From Prosapia bicincta (lineage: Eukaryota; Arthropoda; Insecta; Hemiptera; Cercopidae): a stretch of DNA of 64,000 nt. The notes beneath the pieces are model-generated. The model was given only the letters and a program-made list of their open reading frames with translations. It had not been told where the DNA came from and made no database searches. The translations under genes and the position numbers were made by a program. Shown here piece after piece: positions 1-12,214 of this stretch (positions within the stretch are counted from its first letter, which is position 1; the number at the start of each line of letters is the position of its first letter). Where the stretch lies: the NCBI GenBank assembly GCA_036971475.1, contig JBAIZL010000007.1, positions 30,480,947-30,544,946 of the forward strand, read 5' to 3'.

Positions 1-580
1 ATTGCTCTCAAGAAAAGAATGAAAAAAGTTGGAGTCGGAAATGCTTTGTTGGCGAGTTAAACAGGGTCAAAGATTTCACCTGAAATTCAGCTCCCTCAGT
101 GAAATTAACTCACACTGAAATATCATATTTTTTAGTTTTGAGTGTTCCTTAATAAGATTGAATTTAAAAGAAAACTTCCGTTTTTATTGAGTTTATTTAC
201 ATTATTTTTTTGAGAATAAAATTCTCTACAAACTGTATTGAAGATTTTTCTTTGTTTATATGCAATTTAATGGAGTTATAGTATAAACCTACTAAAAACT
301 GTTTTCGACCCTAACCTTTTTTGCTTCACCCTAATTTTCTCCTAAACTATTGGAGATAGAGTTCTGGGACCGGTTTTCTATTATCTATCAGCTCATTTTA
401 CATAAAACTTATCTAATTAAGAAACTGAATTAACGCCATAAATATTTCAGTAAGAGTTAATTTCACTGAAGGAGCTAAAATTCAGGTGAAATCTCTGACC
501 CTTATATAACTCGCAAATGAAGCATTTCCGGACCCATGTTTATAAGAATTTTTTCCATTATTTTGGTGAGAAGAATAAAC
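1..580. repeat. Fold-back (inverted-repeat) element at window edge
   Basis: Roughly 100 bp arms at about 20-125 and 435-560 are imperfect reverse complements. Both carry GATTTCACCTGAA and AGTGAAATTAACTC in opposite orientation, and both continue outward into a GGAAATGC box. The roughly 300 bp between the arms is AT-rich with no coding sequence. The element may extend beyond base 1. It is probably a non-autonomous DNA transposon, but no transposase or clear target duplication is visible. Confidence 0.7.
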
Positions 581-781
581 TTGTGCAGTATGGCAAATTT
601 CTCCTGAAACACCCTGTATATTTTAACTTTTACTTTCATTATAAAAAACTTCTATTAATATTTTTTAAACTTTTACTCATTTGCCCTTTAATGTACTTAG
701 ACAAGTGGTTATAAATTTTCACATTCAGTCACAGTTAGCATCTGAACAGGGTTTTAATTTTCCATGTTTTTTTTTATAAAT

Positions 782-897
782 AAAGATACTTAACTAAGGG
801 GATACTCTGTAGAGGCTTAACTTCATAAAAGGAACGATTGTTTCGAAACACATCAGCAAGTAAGCTCTTACGTATTCACTTAGTTAAGTATCTTTTA
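782..897. repeat. Short MITE with 17 bp terminal inverted repeats
   Basis: AAAGATACTTAACTAAG at 782-798 is matched by its reverse complement at about 880-896. The right part (AAAGGAACGATTGTTTCGAA, then CAGCAAGTAAGC) is clearly related to the arms of the palindrome at 34669-34860, so the two belong to one family. No coding capacity is seen. Confidence 0.7.
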
Positions 898-1867
898 ATC
901 ATACTTTTTTATAATGTTCTGTATCGAATGTAATAATAATGTTTGGCATTTTTCTTACTACTCAGTATGCATTTTCATTCCCATAACTAAATATTTGGTG
1001 TGTAAATCTATGCTGTGTATATTAGTTACAATTAATTGTATTGCTGCCAAATTAATTGCTTAATTTTTTTTATTTGTCCACTGGTAATATCAGTTTCAAC
1101 TTCTGTGGAAAGTCAAATGATATATTATCTCTATTTCTGTATGAATTTATTAAAAACATAAATCCTTTTTTTGTGGTAACGTTTCTTAAAACACTTTCTA
1201 GAATGCTCAATTCATTGTAAGAACACAAACACCATGCCTCTTCTACTTACAAATAATGTGTTTGGTTATGGCAGTGTAAACTTTAAATCCACACAAAATA
1301 TCTCGTTTATCATGGATAGAGCATAATCCACAAAGTAAAGTGTTGAAATGTGTAAATGTATGGTTTTTGTAGGCCATTAAAACAATTGAAAACAAAATAC
1401 AAAATATTGATTAAAAATATATTTTTTTGTGTTTAATTAATGATACTTTGAAATATTTTATTTCTTTAGAATTTGTATAAGTTATTACTAATTTTAAACA
1501 CTTCATTGGATGTAAATATTGTATAAAAATTGTTTGTGCATTTTTCTCAACTACAAATTGAAAATACGTTAAAATAACATAAATCACTTATATTCAAAGA
1601 TTTTTGTTCAGATTTATTGGGCTACAAAAAAAATTTCAATTTCCCTATGATAAATAAAAGAAATTCTATTAGTAATACAACAAATATGGCTCACAATTTA
1701 ATGAAATTTGTTGAACATTGATAAAAATGGCCGAAATGTACGACGTCAAACTGGCGAAGTGTTAGACTAAAGAGGCAGGTGTCTTTTTCTTTTATTAAAA
1801 ACCAGTTTCTTAATCGGTTAATGGAGTGAAAGTTGAAGTGAATAAATCAACCCGCAGATACTCTTTT

Positions 1868-2030
1868 TTTAGCTAAAATAAAACCCACTAACCACAATAC
1901 AAAAATCTTTATTTTACTGATATAGTACTTCTGAAGATGATTACCATGTAATCAAAGTGAACATAAAGTAATCTTAGTAAAATAAAAAACTTTGTATTGT
2001 GGTTAGTGGGTTTTATTTGTTTAGTTAAAA
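1868..2030. repeat. Fold-back MITE, family A (CTTCTGAAGATGATT core)
   Basis: The left arm (AAACCCACTAACCACAATAC and flanks) and the right arm at about 1990-2017 are near-perfect reverse complements. The centre contains CTTCTGAAGATGATTACC. A diverged relative lies at 28376-28541, and the same core motif recurs in other palindromes of the window. Confidence 0.8.
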
Positions 2031-2776
2031 AATTAGCCCACAAAAAAACTTATGTACCCTGGTTTTGCATGCTTTGTGTGTTATGTTTTTGCATGGAATG
2101 TACATAAACTTTTGTACAATAGGAGATAGCATTAACTGAATGTTATTTAAATAAAGTATAAAAAAATATAAATATTTTAAGAGTGGCCTAAAGTTTGATT
2201 GCATAACTGGTAGTTACAGCAACTGCCTGATTAGTAAGTAGAAAATGTTTTAATTGCTCAAAATTTTACCTGGTTTTAACAGTCCACTCATTCTATCCTC
2301 GCAATAGAAGTACAAGATATAGATGGAAATGTTTTTGTGTTATATTTGTGTTTGTGGGTCTTAGAACAGTCCACTCGTTCTAACTTCATAATAAAAATAC
2401 AAGATAATGAAGAAAATTTGTATGCGTTAATTTTGTGTTTCTTGAAATAAACTATTTGTTCTAACATCTTTAAATATTTCTTGTTAATTGTGATTTCCTA
2501 GGTGTAATAATCCATCGCTAAATTGTAGAAAAAATTAAAATAATGAAGTTGATGAAAATGTTTTTTTCTGTTAGTTATACAATAAATACAATCTTGTATT
2601 AAACTTTCTTCATCAAGCATATGCTGAACACTGATGATAATTACTTTCGTTTATTATTACATTAACTGCCTTGGGGTCTGAATGTCTTTGGCACATATAG
2701 GTTCTATTTTATAAAAACTCTTGTCTAACAATTCGCTATTCCCCCCCCCTCCTCTAAATTCATCTAACCTTTACAG

Positions 2777-4075
2777 CTAAAGGGTGATTGAAAAAGAGCG
2801 CCGGTTTTGATATATCAAATTGAGAGATGTATTTTAATGAAAAACTAAAATACATCAACATTTTCATCTAACCTTCCGATTTCATATGGGAAAAATTATG
2901 TCATGCATGTGCCTTTTCTACTGCACTGGCACACAACAACTCTGTCTATGAAATTCACTATGACTATACACATTTCTACTTCCATTTCGCCGATAACACT
3001 TCGAATTTCCTCCTTCAAGTCATTGATGTTTCGTTATTTATTGGCATACACCAATGACTTCAGATAACCCTAAAAAGATGAAAATCCCACGACCTTAGTA
3101 GTCATCGATGGTCAGAATTATGAGAAATGGAGCGATCCTTAAACCGTTCACAGAACAACACAATTGTTTTGCGAGTAGGTGGTACCATCCTGCTTAAACC
3201 ACAACTCGTCAATGTCGATTCCGTCTAAATGAGGCACACAAAAAAACTCCCTAACCATTGTGCGTTATCGGTCTCCATTTACTGTAACGGCTTGTCCTTC
3301 CTGATCTGCTCATTATCGCCGCTCGACACCATACTGTTACTTCCTGTGCATACATTTCCCTTTCTTTAATCATGCGAGGTTTTTCTGAACCCCAGATACG
3401 GCAGTTCTGTTCGTTAACAAATTCATTTAGGTGGAAGTACGCTTCATCACTAAAGATGATTTTGTTTGCAAAACTGTCATCCTCCTGTCATGTTCTTAAT
3501 ATCCAGTCAAGAAAGTGATGTCTCTGGTGATCTGCCACTTTCATAAATGTTGCATCAACTGAATTTTATAGGGGTGATAATGGAGATTGTTTGGAAGAAT
3601 TCACTAAACAGAAGAACACCCTAAACCCAATTGTTGAGAATGGTGATGTATTGATTTTGCTGGGCTAGCAGCCATACTATCACAAATCGACGCAGTGTTC
3701 TGTTCAGTTCGGCCAGAACAACGTCATCCAGGATTTTTCAGGTCGACTGTTGAACCTGTCTCTGAGAACTGTTTCATGAGTCTGCAAACTGTTGATTCAT
3801 TCAGTGATTTATCATGTTGAGGAGTGCCCTACAGTCACCTGACAGTAGCCGCATAACTCTCTTCACTCTGTTAAAATGTTTTAACGATTAACACTCATTG
3901 CACACAAGTAAACTTCTCCATAATTAGACACTGAATGCAAGAAAGAAAGATATACCAGCTGTGTCAACAGTTTGAATGTCCCCAAAATAGAAATTAGGTC
4001 AAACATTGTAGTCAACCCATAAATGAAAATTTACCAGTCGTTTAAAAACCGGCACTTTTTTTAACCCCCCTTTAG
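2777..4075 (-). mobile_element. Decayed Tc1/mariner-like transposon, about 1.3 kb
   Basis: Terminal inverted repeats of about 31 bp run from CTAAAGGGTGATTG at 2777 and from the complementary strand ending at 4075, both reaching a shared GCCGGTTTT box. The interior carries a transposase remnant on the minus strand (separate entry). The element sits upstream of the first recognised abLIM exon, probably in an intron of the same gene. Multiple stops and indels indicate an old, inactive copy. Confidence 0.85.
2940..3830 (-). pseudogene. Broken mariner-like transposase
   Basis: Minus-strand translation gives an N-terminal helix-turn-helix-like piece near 3650-3790 (TVCRLMKQFSETGS). A catalytic-domain piece follows near 3380-3500 (IIFSDEAYFHLNEFVNEQNC), where the D of SDEA matches a catalytic aspartate of DD(D/E) mariner-type transposases. 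WPPRSPDL-type C-terminal motifs are not recognisable. Several stop codons and frame changes disrupt the reading frame, so no functional protein is expected. Confidence 0.8.
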
Positions 4076-4261
4076 TAATTTATTTTGTTGTATTTTTATT
4101 CTTGAGAGAGAAATGGACAAAAAAAAATTTTTCTGGTGTAGTTATAGTAAAAGAAAATTTATTGCAGGCTGCAAACAACATCCTAGTTGGGATATTCCAA
4201 AAATATTTCTAATTATTAAAATATTGGACTTATATCTAAGATGGACTAAATTACTATAGAT

Positions 4262-4703
4262 CAGGGGTTCCCAAACTTTTTGGTACCACGGCCTCCTACT
4301 TTTACAATGAAAGCATCCGACGCCCCCTTCACTTTACACTATGAATAAATGGTATGGGAATATGAAAAAGAATCAAATGTTATATATATTGGTAACAATT
4401 TATTTATGTATATATACTTTCACAAGAAACTTGATATAACATTTGAAGTTTTAATTTGCAAGGTAAATTTTAACTGATAAGAGAAAAATCTGTTAGGGAG
4501 ATGCTTGAGCTTCCATTTTTTACACTAGCATGCCTATTTGAGGTTGTGTTTTAAGGGCACAATCGAAGTCATTAGCAACATCAAGTTTGTTCCTACAATA
4601 TTAAATATTTTAAATTTATCTTATTATTTTCCAACTGGACTCGTCCCCCTGGCTTAATTTCATGCTCCCTAAGGGGGGTGCACCCCCAATTTTGGAACCC
4701 GTG
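4262..4703. mobile_element. hAT-like MITE, 442 bp
   Basis: It begins CAGGGGTTCCCAAACTTTTT and ends with the reverse complement of CACGGGTTCCAAAATTGG, typical hAT-type ends. It is flanked by near-identical 8 bp target duplications, CTATAGAT at 4254-4261 and CTATAGTT at 4704-4711. An 8 bp duplication is diagnostic of the hAT superfamily. The interior is AT-rich with no transposase. Confidence 0.88.
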
Positions 4704-5310
4704 CTATAGTTCCACCTAAGCTATTACAAAAATCTGTTTAATTATTTATTATGTTTTTGCACTCAATTTAACAATACATTATTAATTCTCCTACAGGGTT
4801 TGAATAATTTTAAGAAATTATATTTTCACATGTGAGGATATTTTGAATGAATAAACTTCTATTTACGTTATTCAAATTAAACACTACGCCACAGTTGATT
4901 TGTGTAGTTGTTCTATTTATGTTCTAAAAATTTTAATATATTTTTATAAGGGATGGCTAAATTAAGTTGAAGGATAAACTGAAATTGTTGAAAACAATAA
5001 TAGCCAAAGCCGAGTTAAGTGTGTTTTAAATGCCTGTACATCAGTGTACGAGTGCAAGGGGAATGGACATGCCATCTTATGACCTATAATGTATAGGTCT
5101 GTACTGTTGCAATTCCAACTAGAAGTATTGTTTTATTTGTACTTGATTGATTTTAAATTTTATAGATTTTTAAAATTCTGAATAACAATTTTGATAAGGT
5201 TGAGTATTGGTTTTCATGGAGCACATTCCAAATTAATGCAGTCTATAATTTTGTGTGGGAAATATTTTTCGTCCTTATAATTATCAAAAAAATTATTATT
5301 TTTAATTAAA

Positions 5311-5640
5311 TGAGAAAATGGTTGATCATCGAGTCAAAGGCATTTATTTTAATAATCCAACGTTTTGGCAAGTAGTTCCTTGCCCTTATCAAACCTGGAA
5401 ACAATGTTGAATTGCTTTTAATTGCACTTACAAATTACTAGTACACACATTGCAGTAATTTAAAAGATTATTTAGGAAAATGTTTTAAATTACTGCTATA
5501 AGTGTACTAGTATTTTGTATGTGCAATTAAAAGCAATGCAACATTATTTTCAGGCTTGATAAGGGCAGCGAACCAGTTGCCAAAACGTTGCATTAATCAA
5601 ACAAATATATTTCACTCGATGATCAACCATTCATTTTATC
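5311..5640. repeat. Fold-back element, about 330 bp
   Basis: GGTTGATCATCGAGT at the left and its complement ACTCGATGATCAACC at the right bound arms of more than 100 bp. The arms share CTTATCAAACCTG and GCAATTAAAAGCAAT in opposite orientations. The element ends about 200 bp before the abLIM exon at 5855. No coding capacity. Confidence 0.8.
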
Positions 5641-5854
5641 ATTTATTCAATACTCATTTTGAGTGCTTGAAATAACATTAATTATTATTAATTTCATTTT
5701 GTAGCTGAATTCTGAAACTTAATTATTTAAATCAAATTTGATTTAACTGAGTTGTCTGTAATTACTAAAGCTTTGCTGTAGAAATTTTGAGAATCAGAAG
5801 GTAAGTAAATTGAATTGCGATTATAGAATAGAATATCTGATATTTTGGTTACAG

Positions 5855-5946
5855 TTGTGAGTTCGCTAAGGCATGTACCTAAGCCAGGATATGGCCTCGC
5901 ACCTCGCTCGCACACATTCAGTTCTACTGCTGGGAGCAGAACCCCT
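5855..5946 (+). CDS. unc-115: abLIM/Unc-115 internal exon (linker)
   Basis: A 92 bp exon runs from a TTTTGGTTACAG acceptor to a strong GTAAGT donor. It starts with two bases of a split codon and ends in phase 0. The 30 complete codons encode a Ser/Pro/Arg-rich segment including HVPKPGYGLAPRSHTF, the kind of linker found between the LIM domains and the headpiece of abLIM proteins. The phase joins directly to the exon at 9593. I assigned it to this gene from splice-site quality, phase and composition, not from a remembered alignment. It is the most 5' exon I can support, and the preceding exon must end in phase 1. Confidence 0.7.
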
Positions 5947-6465
5947 GTAAGTCTTCATTGTCTACTGCTGTCACTCCTGCAGTTGAATAATTTAATCCAG
6001 TTACAATTAGCAGTTGCTAAAAGTGAAATATTTTTAAGGAAGGTAAATGGAGTTTCAGGGGGGTCTATGAACCATGAACATAGACAGGCCAACTGCTCAA
6101 CACGCTGCTAGTCACAACATCATATCTTTCAATGATTGTTATACTACCAAAATAATTAAGGCCCTCCCTCCTGATTGCAATCCTTCAGAATTGAGAAGAT
6201 GGGAGTTATCATACCAGTGGTACACCAAATCTAGAGAGCTTCCTAACCTCAACATCAGATGAAACTCCTTTTACCTTCCCCCTAACTTCTACCATATTTA
6301 ACAACTCCTTTTTACCTTCTTTCTGACAGACTATTAATATCTAGTTTCAAATAATCAATATTTATACAAATCACATATAACACTATATCATAAACTATAA
6401 ATCTGTGACATTTGGATATTTATACACATCTGTGGTTCACTTCAGTCTTTCCTATTTCTCTTTTT

Positions 6466-6604
6466 TGATTGACAAATATTTGTTTGATCGAAATAGGTCA
6501 ATAGTGTGATAAGTTTTTATATGTGTCTATTTATTTATTTCCAAGAGATTGCAGTTTTGGACTACTGCCATTAGGTAAGTCTGTCAGTCTCCTATCTAGT
6601 CCAA
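6466..6604. repeat. Solo half of fold-back family D
   Basis: AGTTTTTATATGTGTCTATT, then CCAAGAGATTGCAGTTTTGG and GGTAAGTCTGTCAG, match the right arm of the complete fold-back at 36655-36920 almost base for base. The other arm is missing here, so this is a truncated or recombined copy. Confidence 0.75.
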
Positions 6605-7132
6605 AAATTCACACACACACACGTGTTTCTGATAGTTTTTTTTAAAATTTCATACAAAACTATGTTTAAAGGTCTCAACTAAACTATTTCTTTTAAAAAA
6701 TATTTGTCAGTAACGTCCCCTGAATAATTTTGTCACTGTGACCAGTGCCATTTCTAGTTGTCACTAACTTACCCTCGCCTAATAACAAACGTAATGTCAC
6801 ATTTTTTTCATATGTCATACAAATCAGTATTTTAATTTTTTAGTGAATATTTGTATTTTTAACAGATTTAATTTTTTCAAATTTTATAATTAGCTATAAC
6901 AAAATAAATTCACAACAAATTAGACTAAATATTATCTAAACAAGACTGTTTTTAATAATAATAGAACTGAACTTGTCTTGACAAACTTGTTCATTTCCAA
7001 TGGAAATATTTTTACAGTATAAAAATAAACTGGTAATAATAGCATTAAAGTTTTTTTTGAATAAACAATAATTTCCTCTCACACTCAGGTCCTTGTTGAA
7101 TTCTAACAAGATATTTCATTTCCATATATTAA

Positions 7133-7624
7133 CCCTTTGATTAGCATTCATGTACGAGTATGTGAAATCGCTCAACAGACAACTGAAGCATTCCCGTGTA
7201 TGCACGCTCTACCATTTCTCTCAGATTAGCATTGCCGTACGTTTACGATTTGTTTTCCTTTGTATTGTGCTTTATTGTAGGTTAAATATTTGCAACTGTC
7301 TGGACAGTAGATACTACACAGAGTACATGGTCACCATGCTTTTGTTTACAAAGTCTATAGGTTTTCCTGTGTATTTACATATCGTTTTGAAGTTTATGCA
7401 GTATTTTACAAAAAAAGATAAATTTTAGCAAAGAAATTGTCTGTAAACGTTAGGTAAAGTTTGGTTAGCATGTGAAAATAAGTAAATGAAAAAAACTTTG
7501 ATAAATATTGCTATAATTTAAAAAATTAGAGAAAAATAAAGAAAAAATATAAAAAAGGAAAAGTGTAAAAATCTTTGAAAAATATGTTGCTTTCAGGGGC
7601 AGGCACATGTTGCTAATCAAAGGA
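7133..7624. mobile_element. piggyBac-like MITE, 492 bp
   Basis: It starts CCCTTTGATTAGCA and ends TGCTAATCAAAGGA, 14 bp inverted repeats differing only at the first base. TTAA flanks both sides (7129-7132 and 7625-7628). TTAA target duplication and CCC-type ends are the signature of the piggyBac superfamily. A 92-codon open frame inside (7150-7428) shows no transposase similarity. The element is non-autonomous. Confidence 0.88.
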
Positions 7625-8464
7625 TTAAATAAAATGCTATAAACGATATAATGTATAAAATATTAACACTTTACATTAATAAAATGTATTTACATATTAA
7701 TCAGCGTTCAATAGCACGCATTATAGAAGCAATATCTGTACACTAATCAAATCAGCAAAGTAATTTTTTTTTTTTTTACAGCTGTTCATTGCTTTCTATG
7801 ACAAATCAATTTCATGCAAACAAGTATTTACATAAATTCAATATACAAATAATTTTAATCTTTTTTTAATATGAATTATTTTATAAAATATTGAGTATGC
7901 AAATATTTTTCCAAATTTCTTGTCCCAAAGTTCTTGCCCCTATGTAGTTCACATCCACTTTGGAAGTTGACACAAAATGTTTTCTTGTCATAATTGTTAA
8001 ATACTATATTATTGCGTTGTATTATGTGGAGTAAAAAACTCTATAATACTCAGTTTAACTGGTTTCCTTCAAACACACATAAACATGATAGCGTCTTTAG
8101 GCTACCATTCATGGTTGTGGGTTGTTCTATGTAGATGCTTGAGTTAGGTTAGGCTGGTTTCATCTACTTCGTCATCTTCTGTCTTTGAGGTGAGTTTTTA
8201 AAATAGTTAAGATTTTCAAAAATATAAGTTTTTTAAAATAAAAGACATATTAAATTTTAAGTTTTTAAATGTATTTTGTTCATTTGATAAAGGGATATAA
8301 AAAAATTAATGTCTAAGTTAATTTAAAATAGAACGAGTTTTCATCTAAAAACATTTGTAAATATGTTATACTTACCTATAGTAGCATTTACTTTTATAAT
8401 TGTTGAGGATGACCAATTCAGAAGATATGTCCCATTGTCAACTCAGACTGTAACTGACTTTGTG

Positions 8465-8760
8465 TTTTTTTGTAGGTTAGGATGGAGGTGGGATATTAGG
8501 TTGGGGATGTAGGTGTTTTTGATGAGTATTGGGGGTTATGATGTCATAAAGTGTATATGAGTTATAATGTAAATTGGGTGTTGAGTATGTGTGTAGGATG
8601 TAGTTTGAAATGTTTGTATATCTCATATTGTTCAGTTGTGTATCATTGGCTATTTTTGTTTTGTTTGTGAAGAATTTGTGTTATGGTTTTTGGATAAGAG
8701 ATGTTCAGCGAAGTTTGATTGGATGTGTTGTTTATGAGTGTTTTTACGTGTTCTTGGTAG
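8465..8760 (+). other. Strand-asymmetric G/T-rich tract with downstream TATA-like motif
   Basis: For about 300 bp the + strand is very poor in C and rich in G and T (for example GGTTAGGATGGAGGTGGGAT). It is followed near 8790 by CCTATATAAAAACTGGGACG. No protein or terminal repeat is visible. It may be a remnant of a retroelement end or promoter, but this is not established. Confidence 0.35.
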
Positions 8761-9592
8761 CGTATGTAAAATGACCTCTGTGTGACCTATATAAAAACTG
8801 GGACGACCGTCCTTAACAATTATAAAATAAGTGATACCATAGGCAAGTGTAACATATTTAGAAGTGTTTTTAGTTAGAATAACATAGTTAACAATTTGTT
8901 TTAAGACACATTCCTAATTTTATTAGTTTTGGTATATTTAAAAATTCATTTGTTACTTTTTAATGCTGTTTTAACTTATGCAGTTTAACTTAATGCTGTG
9001 TACCCGTCTAAACCAGTGGTAAGCGAATCTGCCATTAATATACACTTTTCATTTAACAGAAAATTAAAGTTTTTGAGGGCTCCATTTTTCTGTAAATATT
9101 GATACACTGAAGAAAATGTTTGCATTCAGATTTTGTCTGCAGTGTTTACAGACATAATGACCATTTCCAACATGTTCGTTTTCTGCTAAACGCCAACTAA
9201 ATCGTGATGTCCTTAAAGAACATCAAATGATTCAATGTAGATGCAAATACAATGCGAATTGCATATTTTCCCTGAGGAACAAACCCTAAAAGTTTCACCA
9301 TTTCTTCCTGAGGCACTCTGTATATTTGTTTTAGTAACTACAAGTACCATTTGTTGTCATTTCTTTGCGTTACATTTTCCCCTGTAGGGTTTCGCGTTAT
9401 TAACACTATTACCAATTGTTGAGATTTCCTTAAAATATTTTCAAATGCCTGCTTTTTGGATAATCTATGTTTGACTTTATAAAATATATACTTCAAAAAA
9501 AGAATTAAGAATAAACAAATATGTCAATGGGTAAAGTATAAAATTCAACATTATTTTGATGTAATATATATACACTGTTTTAAATTTTTTAG

Positions 9593-9662
9593 GTTGACTT
9601 TTCTTTTACTGGACTTGGTGAAAAAACCCACAGCACAGATTTTAGCAGTGGAAAATCAGACC
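9593..9662 (+). CDS. unc-115: abLIM/Unc-115 internal exon (linker)
   Basis: A 70 bp exon lies between TTTTTTAG and GTAAGT. It begins in phase 0 and ends with one base of the next codon. It encodes VDFSFTGLGEKTHSTDFSSG followed by KSD. The split codon C|TT is completed by the exon at 23061. The low-complexity Ser/Thr-rich content fits the unstructured linker of abLIM proteins. The assignment rests on phase continuity with both neighbours and good splice sites. It could be alternatively spliced only together with its partner of 41 bp, because the phases on its two sides differ. Confidence 0.65.
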
Positions 9663-10982
9663 GTAAGTATTTCAGCTATTTTCTATATTATAATTAACAA
9701 TAGTATCTGTACGTATGGTATTAGCAATAATATATTTTGATTTTTATAGTTATGACTTTTTATTGAATTTTGATCTCTCTCAATGTACATACTATGCATA
9801 TGCTGTTTGCTTCATGCATTTTGTTCAGTAATTTTTGTGTTCACTGCTCTAATATACTTTGTTTATGTTTTTCAAGTATTTTCAATGTGCACTTCATTTA
9901 AAATAACTGTTGGCTTTTTTATATTAAAATTTTTGTATTTTAAATTTCATAATACTTGAATATATACAGAATTTATTGTATTATGTTGCTTTTGTGTTGC
10001 TTGTTGTGTGTTTGCTTTATGTAGTGTTATTAAAGAGTTAGTTTACAACACAGTATGAAGAACAAATTTTATTTTAAGTTTGTAATAAATTTTAAAGACT
10101 GAATATTATAAAAATGTCTTGATAGGATTGGCATTTCTCATTCCGGTTTTGGCTCATACGCAAATATGTTATATTGAATTCTCACTAATCACAGACTCCT
10201 GAAATACATAGATTCTTAAATTCATTTTCTCCTTTGAGAAATTCGCTAAGTGAAGAAGGTATTTTATCCAAGTAATTGTTAACAGTGTCAAATATCACTT
10301 AGTCCAAAGGAGGTTGGTTTATATAAATAATTATAGAACATTCGGTTACAAAGAAATATGGGTGTTTTACATTAAGATTTTTCAATAAATACTAGTTTAC
10401 CAACAATAATAAAATACAGGTTTTGATTGAAAAAAAAACATTTTAAAAAGAATAGTGTAATCAGTTATTTCTTGAAGCTAAATTCCTTTATTTTGTAGCC
10501 ATATAAAGTGTAGGAACTTGGCCCAGAGTTCACTCACTCGGACATGTCTTGTAAGACACGCTTCTTGCCATATTGATCAAAATGAAAATCAACTTATTTT
10601 ATAACATCCCCTATTATTTCAAGAACATTAATGATTATTGACATACATTCTGTGTTATAAATAAAAAGCAAATTCTACAAAGCTTAAAACATTAACATAC
10701 ACAAAATATTTTCTATAAAGAAAGTGTATACTATTTTCTTTTTTTTGATACTTTAAATTCTATTGTAAAAAGTAAATCGTATTGTTTTATTTTCCAAACC
10801 ATGATCTGTGCGAGGTGTAATTCAAAAAGCAGTATTTGTTGTCTCTCTCTTGTAGGAACCTTTGTTATGTAGGTGCAACATGAAAAATAACTTAAAAGGT
10901 CTACAAAAATAAATTTGCGCTAATTGGGAAGGCTTAATATTAACAACTTATAAGCATTAAATGCTAGCTGTTAATTTCTATT

Positions 10983-12075
10983 TGGTTTGAATATTCTACG
11001 AATAATCCCCATATCTGCGGATTTGAATATTCTACGAATAATCCCAATATCTGCGGGTTTGAATATTTTGAAGTAATCCCCATATCTGAGGGTTTTAATA
11101 TTCTATGAATAATCCTTATATCTGTGGGTTTGAATATTCTACGAATAATCCCCATATCTGCGGGTTTGAATATTCTAGGAATTATCCCCATATCTGCGGG
11201 TTTGAATATTTTGAAGTAATCCCCATATCTGAGGGTTTTAATATTCTATGAATAATCCTTATATCTGAGGGTTTGAATATTCTATGAATAATCCCCATAT
11301 CTACGGGTTTGAATATTTTGTAGTAATCCCCATATCTGCGGGTTATAATATTCTAGGAATAATCCCCATATCTGTTGGTTTGAATATTCTACGAATAATC
11401 CCCATATCTGCGGGTTTGAATATGTTGAAATAATCCCCATTTCTGTGGGTAGGAATAATTCCCATATCTGCGGGTTTGATTATTTTAAAGTGATCCCCAT
11501 ATTTGCGGGTTTGAATATTGTATGAATAATCCCCATATCTGCGGGTTTGAATATTCTACAAATAATCCTCATATCTGCGGGTTTAAATATTTTGAAGTAA
11601 TCCCCATATCTGCAGGTATTAATATTCTATGAATAATCCTCATATATGTGGGTTTGAATATTCTACGAATAATCCCCATATTTGCGAGTTTGAGTATTCT
11701 ATGAATAATCCTCATTTCTGCGGGTTTTAATATGTTGAAATAAATCCCCATATCTGCGGGTTTGAATATTCTATGAATAATCCCCATATCCGCGGGTTTG
11801 AATATTTTGAAGTAATCCCCATATCTGCAGGTTTGAATATTCTATGAATAATCCCCATATCTGCGGGTTTGAATATTTTGAAGTAATCCCCATATCTGCG
11901 GGTTTAAATATTTTGAAATAATCCTTATTTCTGCGGGTTTGAATATTTTGAATCAATCCCCATATCTGCAGGTTTTAATATTCTATGAATAATCCCCATA
12001 TTTGCGGGTTTGAATATTCTACGAATAATCCCCATATTTGTAGGTTTGAATATTTTTGAAATAATCCCCATACCC
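10983..12075. repeat. Minisatellite of about 36 bp units, about 30 copies
   Basis: The unit reads roughly GGGTTTGAATATTCTACGAA then TAATCCCCATATCTGC (36 bp). It is interspersed with a 35 bp variant in which the middle is TTTTGAAGTAATCCCC. Copies are diverged by substitutions and small indels. Because 36 is divisible by 3, the minus strand shows spurious open frames with a 12-residue repeat (MGIIRRIFKPAD-like); these are not genes. Confidence 0.92.
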
Positions 12076-12214
12076 ACGCATTTCTTAACTAGTATAGACC
12101 TTTTCCTACATTTAATAAAAAATGTTTGAAGATATTGTACAGTTTTGGTAGCAAAACTAAAGAAAGAAAATATGTGAATTATTAGAAAATCAATATGGTA
12201 GGTCAAAATTGTAC

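Larger units (their letters stand above)
5947..9592 (+). other. abLIM intron a (3.6 kb)
   Basis: The intron is bounded by GTAAGT and TTTTTTAG. It holds half of a fold-back at 6466-6604, a piggyBac-like MITE at 7133-7624 and a G/T-rich tract at 8465-8760. I see no exon or RNA gene elsewhere. The open frame at 6074-6262 shows no recognisable domain. Confidence 0.65.

Noticed and set aside
517..714. 65-codon Phe/Lys/Leu-rich frame
   Set aside because: Translation of AT-rich sequence overlapping a fold-back arm.
6074..6262. 62-codon frame near the abLIM exon
   Set aside because: No domain, no splice sites that fit the gene phase; kept only as a note.
7150..7428. 92-codon frame
   Set aside because: Wholly inside the piggyBac-like MITE, no transposase motif.
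10964..12206. Minus-strand frames with 12-residue repeats
   Set aside because: By-products of the 36 bp minisatellite.
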